A stretch of 64,000 nt of DNA from Monarcha castaneiventris obscurior (taxonomy: Eukaryota; Chordata; Aves; Passeriformes; Monarchidae), in NCBI GenBank assembly GCA_026261815.1, contig JAMPIT010000300.1, forward strand, positions 1,643,501 through 1,707,500. The letters run 5' to 3'. A program made the position numbers and the translations under genes. The notes below the pieces were generated by a model. It was given only the letters and a program-made list of their open reading frames with translations, was not told where the DNA came from and ran no database searches. Shown here piece by piece: positions 43,209 to 54,315 of the stretch (position 1 is its first letter; every line of letters begins with the position of its first letter).

Positions 43209-45493
43209 GTGCCTCCCCTGCCCTTGGAGAAGCCCCCAGACCCCTGTGACAAATCCCCATCCCGCAGCTTTTCCATGTGCTTCCCTCAGCTCTTTGTTAG
43301 TTCTGCTTTGGGCGATCCCATCGCTCCCGTCGGTTGTGGAAGAGGAATTCTTTCCTTCCCTGCTTGCTCTGGCTGAAGGATGGCAGCAACTCCCAGCCTT
43401 TGGAATGCTCTCCTGGCTGCCCCTGGAGCCACAGGGTCCTGGTAACTCCACCAGGATGCCTCAGGATGCAGCCCCCGACCCGCTCCGGCCACTTCCAGTG
43501 ATGGATCCAGTGTTTCTCCACCTTTTGGCACCAGAACAGCTGGAAAAACACCCACTGCCCTCCTGGATGCTCCCACAAGATTTTAGGGAGATTTAAACAA
43601 GCCCCAACCAACCCGAGGCATCCCTAAACACCACACAGGTCAGTGGGATTCCAAATCTCATCCCAGGAAAGCAGACAAAGACTCTGGATTTTAAACCTCG
43701 ACCAGGAGAAAGGGCAGCCAACGTATCTTGGCCATCGGGATTAGGATAAGGGGATTACAGCACCTGCTTGAGCCTCTCTGAACTTCAAAGGCTCGTGGCA
43801 CTCGTACTTTTAGATGTGTCCCAGAGTAATTAAGCAAAGCAACTAAAAGAAAGGAATTTGGGCAGCCTGGAGCTCCTGGGGGGGTTCCTTGCTGGAAAAG
43901 CTCAGCCACCATCCCTGATGGGAGATTCAGGCTCCTGCTCCAGCCTGCTGCCTGCTCCTGCTGGGTCTTCTCCCAGCTCTCCGGGTGTGGGGCGAGGCAG
44001 GGGCCGGAATTCCTGCAGGGATGGCTGCTCGATGGGTGGGTGCTGCTGGAGCCTCTCTGGCCACATCCAGGACGTGCAGCAAATCTGCCAGGAGCAGTCA
44101 CTGCTGATGGACAAGCACATTTTGGGAACCCCTGGGATCAGGATGAGCTCTCCATCACTTGTGAGCCCTTCCTGGACCAGGAAGGTGGCAATGCCAGGAC
44201 CTCCAGGACCTGCTGCCCTCCTGAAGCCTCTCCAGTGGGTGCTGGATTCAGGATTCATCCCCAGGCTGGGAAAACAGCTTTTCTGGATGATTCTGGCTTC
44301 CCAGTGTGGCTTGCAGCGGGCAGAGGCAGCGTCCTGCTGGGCTCTCTGTGACTCACTGTGCCACCCACTTCCCGAGGAACGGGAATGTTTGGGCTTTAAC
44401 AAGCGAGCCGAGCCCTGGAAATTGCTTGTGGAGTATTGATTGGTGTCCAGGCTGCAGGGAAAAGGGATTTTCAGTCATTAGCTGGGAGATGTCGGGGCCA
44501 TGGGACTGATCTGAAAGCGGCACAGAAATAGGAATTATTCCTCTTGGTTTGTTTGGGGGTTTTATTTCCTTTCCATCGAGTCTTCGCTACCATTTACAGG
44601 AGTCCAGCCTGGATGCTGCTGCCAAGGGGGAGGTGTGGAAAAGCAGCACAGCTACACCTGGAGCACAGGGCTGGGAGCAGAAAAAATGGGAATTTTCTTG
44701 TCCCGCGTGTCCACATGACATCTGTGGGCACCTGGAGATAATGGGTTCCTCCTTCTAACCCAGTAAGAGCAGACTGGTGCAACTGGTGCCCCAGGGAGCA
44801 ATCCCTGCCTCCCTCCCTCAGGAACGAGCCACGGAGAGCTCGTGTCCGGCTCCTTCCCGAGCGCTCGCCTTGCTCCAATTAGGCAGGAAAAATGTGTGGA
44901 GATGAAAGGAGCTGTGGGTAATTTCCAGCAGCCGGGATCTTCCCTGCTCTGCTCCCGAGGTGGCTGAATTCCAATCGATCTGGGGATGTGGAGCTCGCTC
45001 CGCACATCTTCACTTCGTGCCTCCCAAAATATTTTGGCACTGTCCGTGTGCCAGTTGTTCCCTCTGGGAACGGCAGGGGCAGAGGGAGGGGCTCAGTGTC
45101 CCGGGAGGAAACGTTCCCAGCTCCTGTGGGCATTTTCAGCTGAGCATTCCCACCTCTGCCCGGTCATTTTGCACTCTTTTAGGATCCACTTTGCATTCCC
45201 ACCAGCAGCCTGCTCCAGTATTGACTGGTGGCTGGCATTTCATCCCAGAGGTCGTGGAAAGCCACAGGGATACAGATCTGGTCTTCAGGAGAGACCCAAA
45301 TCTGCCATGAACAGGCAATTCCCAACCCCACAGCCAGCAGCTCTTCCTTAGCATCTGAATTAGGGAGTTTAGGCAGAGCCAGTCAGTTTTCCCTGCCTCC
45401 AAGCCTGTATCCCACAGGGATCCTGCGGGATTTCAGGGTCCCTTTGAGCTCTGATCCAGCTCCGTGCCCCCTGGAACCCCACGGAGCCCTCAG

Positions 45494-45722
45494 CAGGGGT
45501 GGGTTGCAGGATCCAGAGCAGCTTTGCTCCTGCAGTTCCCAGCATTCCCAGAAAAGCTGAGCTCTCTGAAGCTCCTCCAGCGCTGGCCTGGAGATCCCAC
45601 CCCTCAAATCGTGCTGCCCTGGGGATATTTCTCTTGGAATATCCCCATCGCCCTCGCTTGGGGGTGACTCGGGGTGGCTCCTCCACCTAAAAGTGCCTTT
45701 TCCCAAAGCATCCCGGGCTGTT
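45494..45722 (+). repeat. Dispersed 230-bp duplication, copy 1
   Basis: This shares with 47065-47295 the blocks GGATCCAGAGCAGC, TTTGCTCCTGCAGTTCCC, AGCATTCCCAGAAAA, CTGAGCTCTCTGAAGCTCCT, CACCCCTCAAATCGTG, GGCTCCTCCA and GTGCCTTTTCCCAAAGCATC, in the same order and orientation. It has no similarity to the CR1 or LTR sequences here. It could be an unclassified transposable element or a local duplication. Confidence 0.85.
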
Positions 45723-46069
45723 GTGGGAAGGTGATTCCAATTCCCCGGTGCTGCCGCACAGATTTGACGCTCACACCTCGATGCAGGCTCATTCCAAACC
45801 TCTGCAGTTCCCAGAGCCCTTCTGCAGCACCCAAACTCTTCCTGAGGGGCAGCCAGGCATTCCAGCTCCCCGCCAGCCATCCCTGGGGTGCACGGAGAGA
45901 TGGAAGGAAGGGAGGGAGGAAGGTTGGGAGCACCTCTCACTCCCCGAACCACACTGCCAGGGCAGCCTTCAGTGAAATATCAATAACTCCTGGCTATCAA
46001 AAAAATAAATCCAGCCCAAAAGTGCCAATTCCTGGCCTGCACGTGCCCCCCCCCAGCTCCCCCTCAGCC

Positions 46070-46330
46070 CCACGATCGATCTCTGTTTAATTAAACCCTG
46101 GCAATGACTCTCACGTGGGGGCAATTCTGCTGACTCGGCCACTCGGGGATTTTTATGCATCTCTCTCTGCTTTGCTTTTCCATTAACTTATTTTTCCCTT
46201 TGTAATAAGGGCTTGTCAGTGTAATTTATCCAGCGGCGCAGGAAGCACGGCCAGCCCGGGGAGCCATTCACAGCTTGCCAGGGATAAACACAATTACACA
46301 TTTTTAAATGTCAGCCTTCAGGAGAAGGAA
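46070..46330. promoter_or_regulatory. Candidate conserved non-coding element (unverified)
   Basis: A repeat-free block with CCACGATCGATCTCTG, TGTTTAATTAAACCCTGGC (palindromic TTTAATTAAA), TCTCACGTGGGGGC (an E-box CACGTG), TTTTTATGCATCTC, TCCATTAACTTATTTTTCCC and TGTAATTTATCCAGCGGCG. The mix of E-box, TAAT and GATA-like cores is typical of regulatory DNA. Conservation was not tested. Confidence 0.27.
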
Positions 46331-46357
46331 TGGAAAAGGTAAACTCTATAAATTGCA

Positions 46358-46391
46358 GAGAGAGACACAGAGAGAGAGAGAGAGAGAGAGC
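46358..46391. repeat. (GA)n microsatellite
   Basis: A GA dinucleotide run with one ACAC interruption. Confidence 0.93.
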
Positions 46392-47064
46392 TGCTCCCTC
46401 TTTGAGGAACTTCCACATCCACGGGCATGTCCTGCATCTCTGGGATGCAGAGGAACAAAGGGAAGGCCTCGAGGAATCCATGGAAAGGGGCAGCAGCCCT
46501 TGTGCTTTGCTGCGGAGGGCTTTAAAAAGCAGCTGGTGAAGTGTGGTGGCCTGGCAAGTGTCCCCTCCTTGTCACCCACTGCAGGCCAGATGCACAGGGA
46601 GAGCCCTGCTGCTCCCTGCTCAGCTCCCAGCAGCTGCTTTGATCTCCCGGCGATGAAAAGAGGAGAGTTCAGATGGATTAAATGAGAGCCACTTACATAA
46701 TCTGTTTAAAATTCCAGCAGCACATGCCCAGGGAAAGGGAGAAGGAGAGTGGCCACTGACTCCTGCTCATTCTGTGGGAAAGGGGGAGCTGTGCTGCTGC
46801 TCCCCCGCTCCTGGTGGGCCTGGGGTGTGTGGGAAGCACCCCCAGGGAACAGGGTGGCAGCCACCGCGGCACTGAACCATCCTGGAGATCTGCTGGCAAG
46901 AGAGGAAAGCTGGGATGGAGAGGGGAGGCTCCTAATTACCGGGCCCTACTAACGAGCAGCAGTTTGGGCTCCATTAGAAGCCACTTTTTTGGGGAGGGTG
47001 TTGTTTTGGGGGATGCTGAACCCGTGGGTTTTGGCTGGGGTAATTCTCCTGCTCCAAGCCTGGA

Positions 47065-47295
47065 GCAGGTGGGATCCAGAGCAGCTTTGCTCCTGCAGTT
47101 CCCAGCATTCCCAGAAAATCTGAGCTCTCTGAAGCTCCTCCAGTGCTGGGATTCTGGAGATTCCACCCCTCAAATCGTGTTGCTCAGTGTTTCTCCCTGA
47201 ATACCCACATCTCCATCCCATGGGATCAACCCGGCGTGCCTGTCCCTCATGGCTCCTCCATCTAAATGTGCCTTTTCCCAAAGCATCCAGGTTGT
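47065..47295 (+). repeat. Dispersed 230-bp duplication, copy 2
   Basis: Second copy of the sequence at 45494-45722, about 1.57 kb away and in the same orientation. The middle part (about 47170-47245) has diverged and contains different bases where copy 1 has CTCTTGGAATATCCCC. The ends are well matched, which argues for homology rather than chance. Confidence 0.85.
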
Positions 47296-47974
47296 TCCAG
47301 GTGCCAACATGATCCCTATTCCTCTCTCTCTGTGATTTCCCACCTTCCCTGGTGGGGGAAAGTGAATGGGTTGGTGGGGTCTCCTCATCTGGCTCCCTGC
47401 AGCCTGGAGGGAAGGAATGGGGGATGAGGAAGGAAAAGGAGGGGGCTGGAAGTCTTTGCAGGGGTGGGGGAGAAACTGGAGATTCTTTTAAGGATCCTGC
47501 CCCAGCATGCTGGAAGCTGGGAGGGTTTAGGTGCAGGAAGATGGTATTTGGGAACAGAGGGACTCTGGGGTGCTTTGATCTGTTAGCCACAGAGATGTGA
47601 GCACAGGAGGTGCCCGTGGTGGGCGTGCGTGCAATGGAAACGCTCCCCAGGCTGGTGGAGGTGGCACAGAGCCCGGAGCAGCCAGGAGTGGCACTGAGGT
47701 GCCACAACGCTCTGCCCACACCAGTGGGCCCCAGACTGAGCCCAGGGGCCCCTGGCTCCCAGACTGAGCCCAGGGAAGCAAGGGAAGCTGCCAAGGTGGG
47801 GTTTGCCCGCAGGGAGGGGAGGTGTTTGCATGGCTGAGGCTGGACCTGGGCTCCCTGAAAGCTCAGCTCAAGAGCGGGGCTGAACTTTACTGCTGCTGGC
47901 CTTTCTCTGCCATAACCTGAGGGGGTTCCTCGAGCTTAGATGACCACTGACCACAGAGATCATCGGAATTTTGA

Positions 47975-48234
47975 GGCAGAACAAGGGGGAATGGCTCAAA
48001 CTGACAGAGTTTAGGTTGGATACATGGAAGGAATTGTTCCCTGGGAGGGTGGGCAGGCCCTGGCACAGGGTGCCCAGAGCAGCTGTGGCTGCCCCTGGAT
48101 CCCTGGCAGTGCCCAAGGCCAGGCTGGATGGGGCTTGGAGCAGCCTGGGATAGTGGAAGGTGTCCCTGACCATGGCAGGGGATGGAACAAGAACTCTGAG
48201 ATCCCTTGCGACCCAAACCATTCCACAGTTCATG
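47975..48234 (+). mobile_element. CR1 LINE fragment, plus strand (young subfamily)
   Basis: It starts at about ACAAGGGGGAATGGCTC and carries TTTAGGTTGGATACATGG, GGGAGGGTGGGCAGGCCC and CAAGGCCAGGCTGGATGG. It ends CCAAACCATTCCACAGTTC. A TATA-like and AATAAA-containing sequence follows immediately (see findings). Confidence 0.93.
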
Positions 48235-49261
48235 AGCAGCACAAGATGTTTTGAGCAAAGCAGAGAAGTGGTATAAGAAGTGCAGCTGGGACAGCAGGTC
48301 TGAAAATAAACTGATTTAACATCACTGAGAGTAAAAAAATTGAAATGATTTCTCATCCAGTGCTGCCTGAAGAGCCAGCCTTGCTCTCCTGGCTGCCTCT
48401 TCCAGGTACAAGCACCTCTTGAGCTGGATGCTTTTCCTGAGTCTGCTGTTTAGCCTCCAGAAAAAAACTCCCCAGTCATTAAGTTTAGGACCCTGCTGGC
48501 AAGGAAGACAGTGCTGTGGGATCACAGCAGAGAGCAAAGTGTCTTTAATGAACAAACAAAGCAGCAACTGCGACCAGAGAAAACAAAATGCTGGTCCCAG
48601 ACAGCCGAGGTTGCCAGACAAAGAGTTTAGAGGAGGAGTAAGAAGGAGGCTGTTTGCAGAGCTAATGCCAGGATGAAAGGGAGAAAATGAAACCAGAGCT
48701 TTTTATGGCACTGCTGGAGGAAAAGACAGGGAAACAACGCTGGCAGAAATAAACTTTAAACACAAACAGCTGGTACTACACCCATCAGAGCTGGACATAA
48801 AGGGAATGAGACTGCAGAGATGGCTGGAACTGGGGATATTTGAGAGCTCTGGCAGCTCTGTGAATGCAGAAGGGCTCACAGCCACTTGTTCTCTCCCTGC
48901 TGCAATAAACGGAGCCACAGCAAGCCTGGGAAAGGCTCTGGAAGGCAAAAACCAGAGGAGCTGTCCAGGAAAGGACGGAAACAGTGGGACACCAAGGCAG
49001 GCAGTGCAGGTGGGCTGGGGACACAGGGGTGTCCAGCTCCCAAACACAGGAATTGTTTGTGGAATGGGGACTGGGAAGGAACAGCCTCAAGCTCTGTCAC
49101 CTCAGCACGTGCAGGGGCTGCAGTGGAGGCTCCTGGAAACCTCATGATGCTGTCCCTGCCTTCCTGGAGACCAGTCTGGACTTCCCCCCCCAGGCTGAAC
49201 CTCAGGCTGCTGATCCCCTTTGGGGTGGTGTCAGCTGCTTTCCCTGCACTGAGCTGCTTTA

Positions 49262-49265
<4 letters not shown>
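48235..49265. other. Unique non-coding sequence
   Basis: No gene. The first 100 bp hold TATAAG at 48272 and AATAAA at 48305, spaced as in some LTRs, but no termini or target duplication could be defined. The rest is unrecognised, with A-rich stretches. Confidence 0.45.

Positions 49266-49298
<33 letters not shown>
49266..49298. repeat. Poly(T) tract, about 33 bases
   Basis: A nearly pure T run. On the complement it would be an A tail, but no retrocopy was recognised to its right on the minus strand. Confidence 0.97.
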
Positions 49299-49299
<1 letters not shown>

Positions 49300-49351
49300 T
49301 TATGGCAAAAGTCACTGCAAGGTGGCATTGGCTTGGGGTGACAGTGAGCAA

Positions 49352-49480
49352 AACCAGCCTGGAATCTCCTTTAAACCTAATGAGTTAAGCCTGGCATCCT
49401 TTAAACCTCAGGAGTTAAGTTTGGCATCCTTTAAACCTCAGGAGTTAAATCTGGCACCTCCTTTAAACCTTGGAGTAATC
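49352..49480. repeat. 30-bp tandem repeat, about four units
   Basis: TTTAAACCT recurs at 49370, 49400, 49430 and 49462, with units reading approximately TTTAAACCTCAGGAGTTAAG then TCTGGCATCC. The last unit is degenerate and lengthened by 2 bp. Confidence 0.95.
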
Positions 49481-52029
49481 ACTGGTCACTCCAAGGCAGA
49501 TATTCCCCCCTTTAGCTCCTCTGTAGCTGTCAAACACTTTGAACTCCCTGGACTTTGCCAACTGCAATCCCAAGGAAACCCCAGTCACATCCCGGTTTTT
49601 GGGACTTCCCCCTCTCCCTGTTAAAAGGAGAAGTTCAGTGTAAGAGGCGCCTGCCAGTCCGTGACTGATGTGGCTCCGGAGTCATGAGCAGCAATTTTAG
49701 GCTGAGGGAAGGAATCAATAATTGAGGTCCCACCAAAATCCACCCCGGATTCACCAGGCAAAAGCAGCCTGGCCTTTCAGAGCCTCAGAGATCTGGCTGC
49801 TTCTCCCCAGCAGGAAAAGCAGGGAATAACTTTTCCTAAAACTCACTCAGAGGCCAACCCAGACCTCCCTGCCCCAAACTAGAAATGCTTCTGGCATTCC
49901 CAGGAAAGGTCTGTGTGTGCTCAGACATGCTGCACTTCTGAGGAGAGGCACGGGGATTGTGTCTGGAGACTCCTTACAGGCCTTTGATCCAAATGCTCCA
50001 TGTCCACAGACCTGATCTGTGCCCAGAGGCCTCGGGATGCCCTCCCCAAGCTGTTCCTGCCAGGATGACTGAGCTCCCAGCCATGCCACGGGTGGTGCAG
50101 CTGCCTGGCCACTTCCTCCTGCTGCTTTCCGAGGGTTTGTGGCAGCTCCACCTTTGATCCCGGAGTTAATGTTGGTGGCTCTGCTGCTCCGGCTGCTCCT
50201 GGCTGGCCTCGTCTCCGCGGTGTTTTGTATTCCTACAAGAGCCTGGGCCTGGGTTGGAACGTTGGAAAAGCTCAGGAGCCTGGTCAGCTTTCCCTGCCTG
50301 TTTCTTGAAGGGTTTTTTTCCCTTTATGGCCACCAGGTCCTCAAGGTCTGTTGGAAGCCAGCAGATGTTTGCTGGAATGGACTCCAGCTCCTGCTCCTCC
50401 CATTATCCAGCATTTCCTTAGGAGTGAGCGCAAGCACTGAGGGGACTCTTTCCCTTACCCCACTGGATGGTGTCATCCTAATAACAAATAATCCTTTCCA
50501 GGCTTATTTTGGGTTCTAATCCCATCCTCCAAGATGTTTGCAGCTCCTTCCACACCAAACCAGCGTTTAATGAGCGTCCTCCACAGGGCAGCAGCCAGGT
50601 CCCGAAGGAAAAATGGAATAATTGGACAGATGTGCTTTGGAAAAGCCTCCTTGGAGCCTCTCCTTCTGACAAGGAGTCACTCACAGCTCCTCTGAAAACC
50701 CCAAGTTTTCGGCAACTTTTGCGCTCGTGCTGGATGAAATTCTCCCAAAATGTTTTCCACGTCTGTGGATTTCCATGCTTGTGTTTGCTGCAAGATGGCC
50801 CAAACCCCCTCTAAAATTGGTGTACGAGGTCTCATCTGCTGGCACTGCTTCCCCTGCTGCCTGGAACAGCTGTGATAATCAGGAAAAATGAGATTCAAAG
50901 CCTTCAAGATGGAAAAAGTCCGTAGTTGACTCTTTTTTTTTTCAGAGCAGCATCTGCATCAGACTGTTAGTAAAACGAGTCGAACCCTGAAAGGAGAATT
51001 CCTATGAAATACCTCATTTTATTTGACCAAGAAATCCCAAGAGACCTCTCCTAAGAAGCCTTCAAATATCAGTGCTGGGCATTTAGCGGTTACACATCCT
51101 CTCAGCTCTGCCACTGAAGTAATTTTCTTTTCTCCAAATTTCATCTTAATGGTGGTTTATAGCATATGTTCACCGTGTTATTCATTAGCTTGGGGTAAAT
51201 AAACCTAAAAATGAGGCGAAAACCTACAATAAATATGAACAGCAAAAGAGTGGCTTAAGAAAAATTTGAGGAGAAGTGAAGGAGGAGGATTTTTTTCCCT
51301 TCTCTGGCCATTAGTGTGTTGTTTGGAAATCACTCAGCCATCCCTGTTTACTTTTCCTGACAGGAATTATGTGATTACAGCACATTACGATCCCAATTTC
51401 TGGCAGAAAGGCTGGCTGGAGGACACTTAGATGAGGATTAGGAGGGGAAAGTGGCTGGATTTTGAAAGCTGGGATGATGGGTGAGCAGGGGGGGCCTCAC
51501 GGGTGCCCTCCACTCTCAGCGTTCCCCACAAGAATTATGGAAAACCTCCGGAATTTCCACCTGAACTGAGCGGTTGTGGAGGTGCTGCTGAGGCGTCCCT
51601 GGTCAAACTGAGTGCTGGAACCAGATCAGGCCATGGTTTGTCCAGCCAAGCCTTGGAAAGCTCCGGAGGGAATTCCCACCGCTCCTCTGGGGAGCTCAGC
51701 ACCTTCTGAGGCGCAGCCTGCGCCTGCCGTGCTGCTCTGACACTTCTGGGAAGGCCTCCATGGTCCTGTTTGTCCTTCAGGAAGGTGAAGGCCACAGTGA
51801 GGTCACCCCTGAGCCCACTGGTGGCCACAGTGACCTGTGTCCCTCTCCGGATGGAAATGAAAGGTTATGGAAAAGAACAGCCTATGGACTCTGTCGATTG
51901 GAATCCACAGGCCCCAAGCCCCTCGGTGGCCTCAGTTGTCTCCTCCCTGCTTTTCCCACGTCACCCTTGAACTCAGGGGCCCAACAATGGTGGTGCCCGA
52001 GGAACCAGCATTGGGAATGGGAATTCCTT
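49481..52029. other. Unique non-coding sequence
   Basis: No gene or repeat family recognised. The block 50930-51400 is AT-rich and listed separately. A short T run lies at about 50932. Confidence 0.5.
50930..51400. promoter_or_regulatory. Candidate conserved non-coding region (unverified)
   Basis: About 470 bp, distinctly AT-richer than the flanks and without repeats. It includes TACCTCATTTTATTTGACC, GGCATTTAGCGGTTACAC, GAAGTAATTTTCTTTTCTCC, TTATTCATTAGCTTGGGG and GTGATTACAGCACATTACG. The high complexity and absence of open frames suggest conserved non-coding DNA. It is the longest such block in the window. Confidence 0.28.
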
Positions 52030-52270
52030 GCAGTCCCCGGGCCCTGTTCCTCCCATGCAGGGTGGGGTTTGAATTATTCGGGATGAGGGTGCTGGGGCTG
52101 GTTTGTCAGCCTGGAATGGTGCCGGGCATGAGGACAATTCCCACTTTTTGTGGAGCTCCACAATGAGTGACCCCATCCTCAGGCTGCTCCAGGCCCCTCA
52201 GGAGTGGAGATGTGTCCCTCACCCTCTTTAAGCCCATGGTGCCCCCAAAGCTGCTGAGGGGGTGGGGACC
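52030..52270 (+). repeat. Tandem segmental duplication, copy A
   Basis: It shares with the adjacent 52275-52545 the ordered blocks GCAGT, GCAGGGTGGGG, TGAATTATTC, GGATG, CAGCCTGGAATG, GGCATGAGGA, CCCATCCTCAGGCTGCTCCA, GGCCCCTCAGGAG, CACCCTCT and GGTGCCCCCA. It is not related to CR1. A weaker third remnant may lie just upstream near 51957-52005. Confidence 0.87.
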
Positions 52271-52274
52271 CCCT

Positions 52275-52545
52275 GCAGTCTTTTGACCCTGTTTGCCCCA
52301 CAGCAGGGTGGGGTCTGAATTATTCAGGATGGCTTTGTGCTGGTTTTCCTCATCAGCCTGTCATTCCCAGCCTGGAATGAAGCCAGGCATGAGGATGATC
52401 CCTACCTCTCATTGAACTCACTGGAGCTCCTGCTGGCCCCATCCTCAGGCTGCTCCAGGCCCCTCAGGAGAGGAGCTCCCCTGTTTGCTGTGTCCATCAC
52501 CCTCTCTAACCCCGTGGTGCCCCCAGAGCTGCTGAGGGTGGCTCT
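52275..52545 (+). repeat. Tandem segmental duplication, copy B
   Basis: The head-to-tail partner of copy A. It is longer through insertions after GGGTCTGAATTATTCAGG and before CTGGAGCTCC. The matched 33-bp core around the CCTCAGGCTGCTCC motif is identical in both copies. Confidence 0.87.
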
Positions 52546-53771
52546 GTCTGCTCCTGATGAAGATATTGACCCATACCAGCCCCACTATTGACCCCCGAGG
52601 CTCTGCTGATTCCTGGCTGCCGAGCAGCTGTGGAGCCATCGATCCCCCCGCTCCGAGGCTGTGGCCCGGCCAATTTCCCAGCCATCTAACGGAGCTTTCA
52701 TCCAGCCTGAACTTCCCCCGCTTCCAAATGAGAATCCTGAGGGAGACGGCGGCCAAATCTTGATCAGCCTGTGCTGAAGGAAGGCCAAGCACGGGGCTAT
52801 GAAATGAAAGCCAGCCCTGCCCTGAGCCGGTGCAGCAGTGACTGCAGCAGCCGCTGCAGAGCTGTGCTGGCTGCAGGGCAGGCAACAACCGCCCTAACAC
52901 GGGAATTCACTCCTGCTAACAAGCTCCCGAGGAATTCCACCTTTTCAGCACAAGCCCCAGCTCCCTCCTGCCTGGCGGTTTGTGGAGCAGGGATGGACAG
53001 GCCGGCACAGGCATCAGCAGCAGCAGCAGCCTCTGTTTTGCTGTGTAATCACCCCTCATTTTGTGCTGACAGCGCTGGCTTCTCAGGGGCACAGGAAAGC
53101 AATTAAAAATGGTATTTAAAATCATTAGAGAAGTCAAACCTTGCACCCAAAGCTGCTGCGAGGCCCTGGGAGTGAACAAAGCACTGGGGAGAAGAGGAAT
53201 TCAGCTGGGAATGTGAGGCCTGTTGGTGTTTATCCACTCGTTTGTGATTTGCAAGTTCCCATCCATTATGGATGTGGTGGCCTCCTCTTCAGATGGACTC
53301 GTGCTGCCAGATATATTATTAAGACTTATGGTGATAAACAAAGAAGAAAACATTTAATTGACCCCAAATGACTGTTGCTGTTGGTGTCAAATGGATGAGA
53401 ACAGAGCTGGTCAAGTCGAATCACAAATCTGCAGCTGCTCGAGGCATTTTCCTAAAGACCTGAGACAGCTGCGCAGTGCAATTTCTCTCACTAATGATTC
53501 CTAAATTAAGAAATTAACCCCCTTCCACCAGCATTTGGATGGTGCTGGAGTGGGAGACAGGAACAAAAATTGGAGCGGAGTGCGTGGCAATAGCAACTGT
53601 GGACACTGCCAAAAATACTTAAAATGCTTGAGCCCCAGTGCCTGCAGAAATAAAACCACTCCACTGCCAGCTGTGGCCCTGGAAGGGAGGGGACATTCCC
53701 CAAAGGCTGGGGAGCGCCATGAGGGTTTTGTGGGGTAGAGGAGGACCTGTCCCGACCTAGAACCTCCTGTG
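52546..53771. other. Unique non-coding sequence
   Basis: No gene. A short CAG run occurs near 53013. The TAAT- and ATTA-rich part 53080-53500 is listed separately. Confidence 0.5.
53080..53500. promoter_or_regulatory. Candidate conserved non-coding element (unverified)
   Basis: A repeat-free, AT-richer block with GCAATTAAAAATGGTATTT, CATCCATTATGGATGTGG (a near-palindrome around CATTATG), CCAGATATATTATTAAGAC, AACATTTAATTGACCCC and GTCAAATGGATG. An open plus-strand frame of 76 codons (53141-53371) crosses it, but its product shows no known domain. Confidence 0.27.
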
Positions 53772-54315
53772 GGCAGCAGGGCAGGGGGGATTCTGCCCCT
53801 GTGCCCCCTCAGCTGAGACCCCACCTGCAGAGCTGCCCCAGCCCTGGGCCCAGCACAGGAAGGACCTGGAGCTGCTGGAGCCAGGCCAGAGGAGGCTCCA
53901 GGATGAGCAGAGGGATGGAGCAGCTCTGCTGGGAGGAAAGGCTGGCAGAGCTGGGATTGTTCAGCCTGGAGAGGAGAAGCTTTGGGGTGACCTCACTGGG
54001 GCCTTGCAGGCCCTGAAGGAGCCACAGGAAACATGGAGAGATAATTCAGTGTGGAGTGCCAGGATACAGGGAATGGGTTAAAACTAAGAGGGGAAATTCA
54101 GATGGGATATTGGGAAGGAATTGTTCCCTGGGAGGGTGGGCAGGCCCTGGCACAGGGTGCCCAGAGCAGCTGTGGCTGCCCCTGGATCCCTGGCAGTGTC
54201 CAAGGCCAGGCTGGACTTTGGGGCTTGGAGCAGCCTGGGACAGTGGGAGGTGCCCCTGCCATGGCAGGGCTGGGATGGGCTTTGAGTTTTCCTTCCAATA
54301 CATTTTGTGATTCTG
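53772..54315 (+). mobile_element. CR1 LINE fragment, plus strand (young subfamily, long copy)
   Basis: It begins around CAGCAGGGCAGGGGGGATTC and includes CCTCAGCTGAGACCCCACC, AGGAAGGACCTGGAGCTGC and all later blocks. It ends TTTTGTGATTCTGCAATT. It carries the variant AATGGGTTAAAACTAAGAGG, shared only with the minus-strand copy at 21256. Another 40 bp downstream of its tail are shared with the 59560 copy. Confidence 0.95.

Larger units (their letters stand above)
43209..47974. other. Long unique interval containing a duplicated 230-bp sequence
   Basis: No gene could be supported over 4.8 kb and no CR1 is present. The paired sequence at 45494-45722 and 47065-47295, a GA microsatellite and a TAAT-rich block have their own entries. 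Confidence 0.5.

Noticed and set aside
49266..49298. Poly(A) tail of a processed pseudogene on the minus strand
   Set aside because: No gene-like sequence, poly(A) signal or flanking duplication was recognised next to it.
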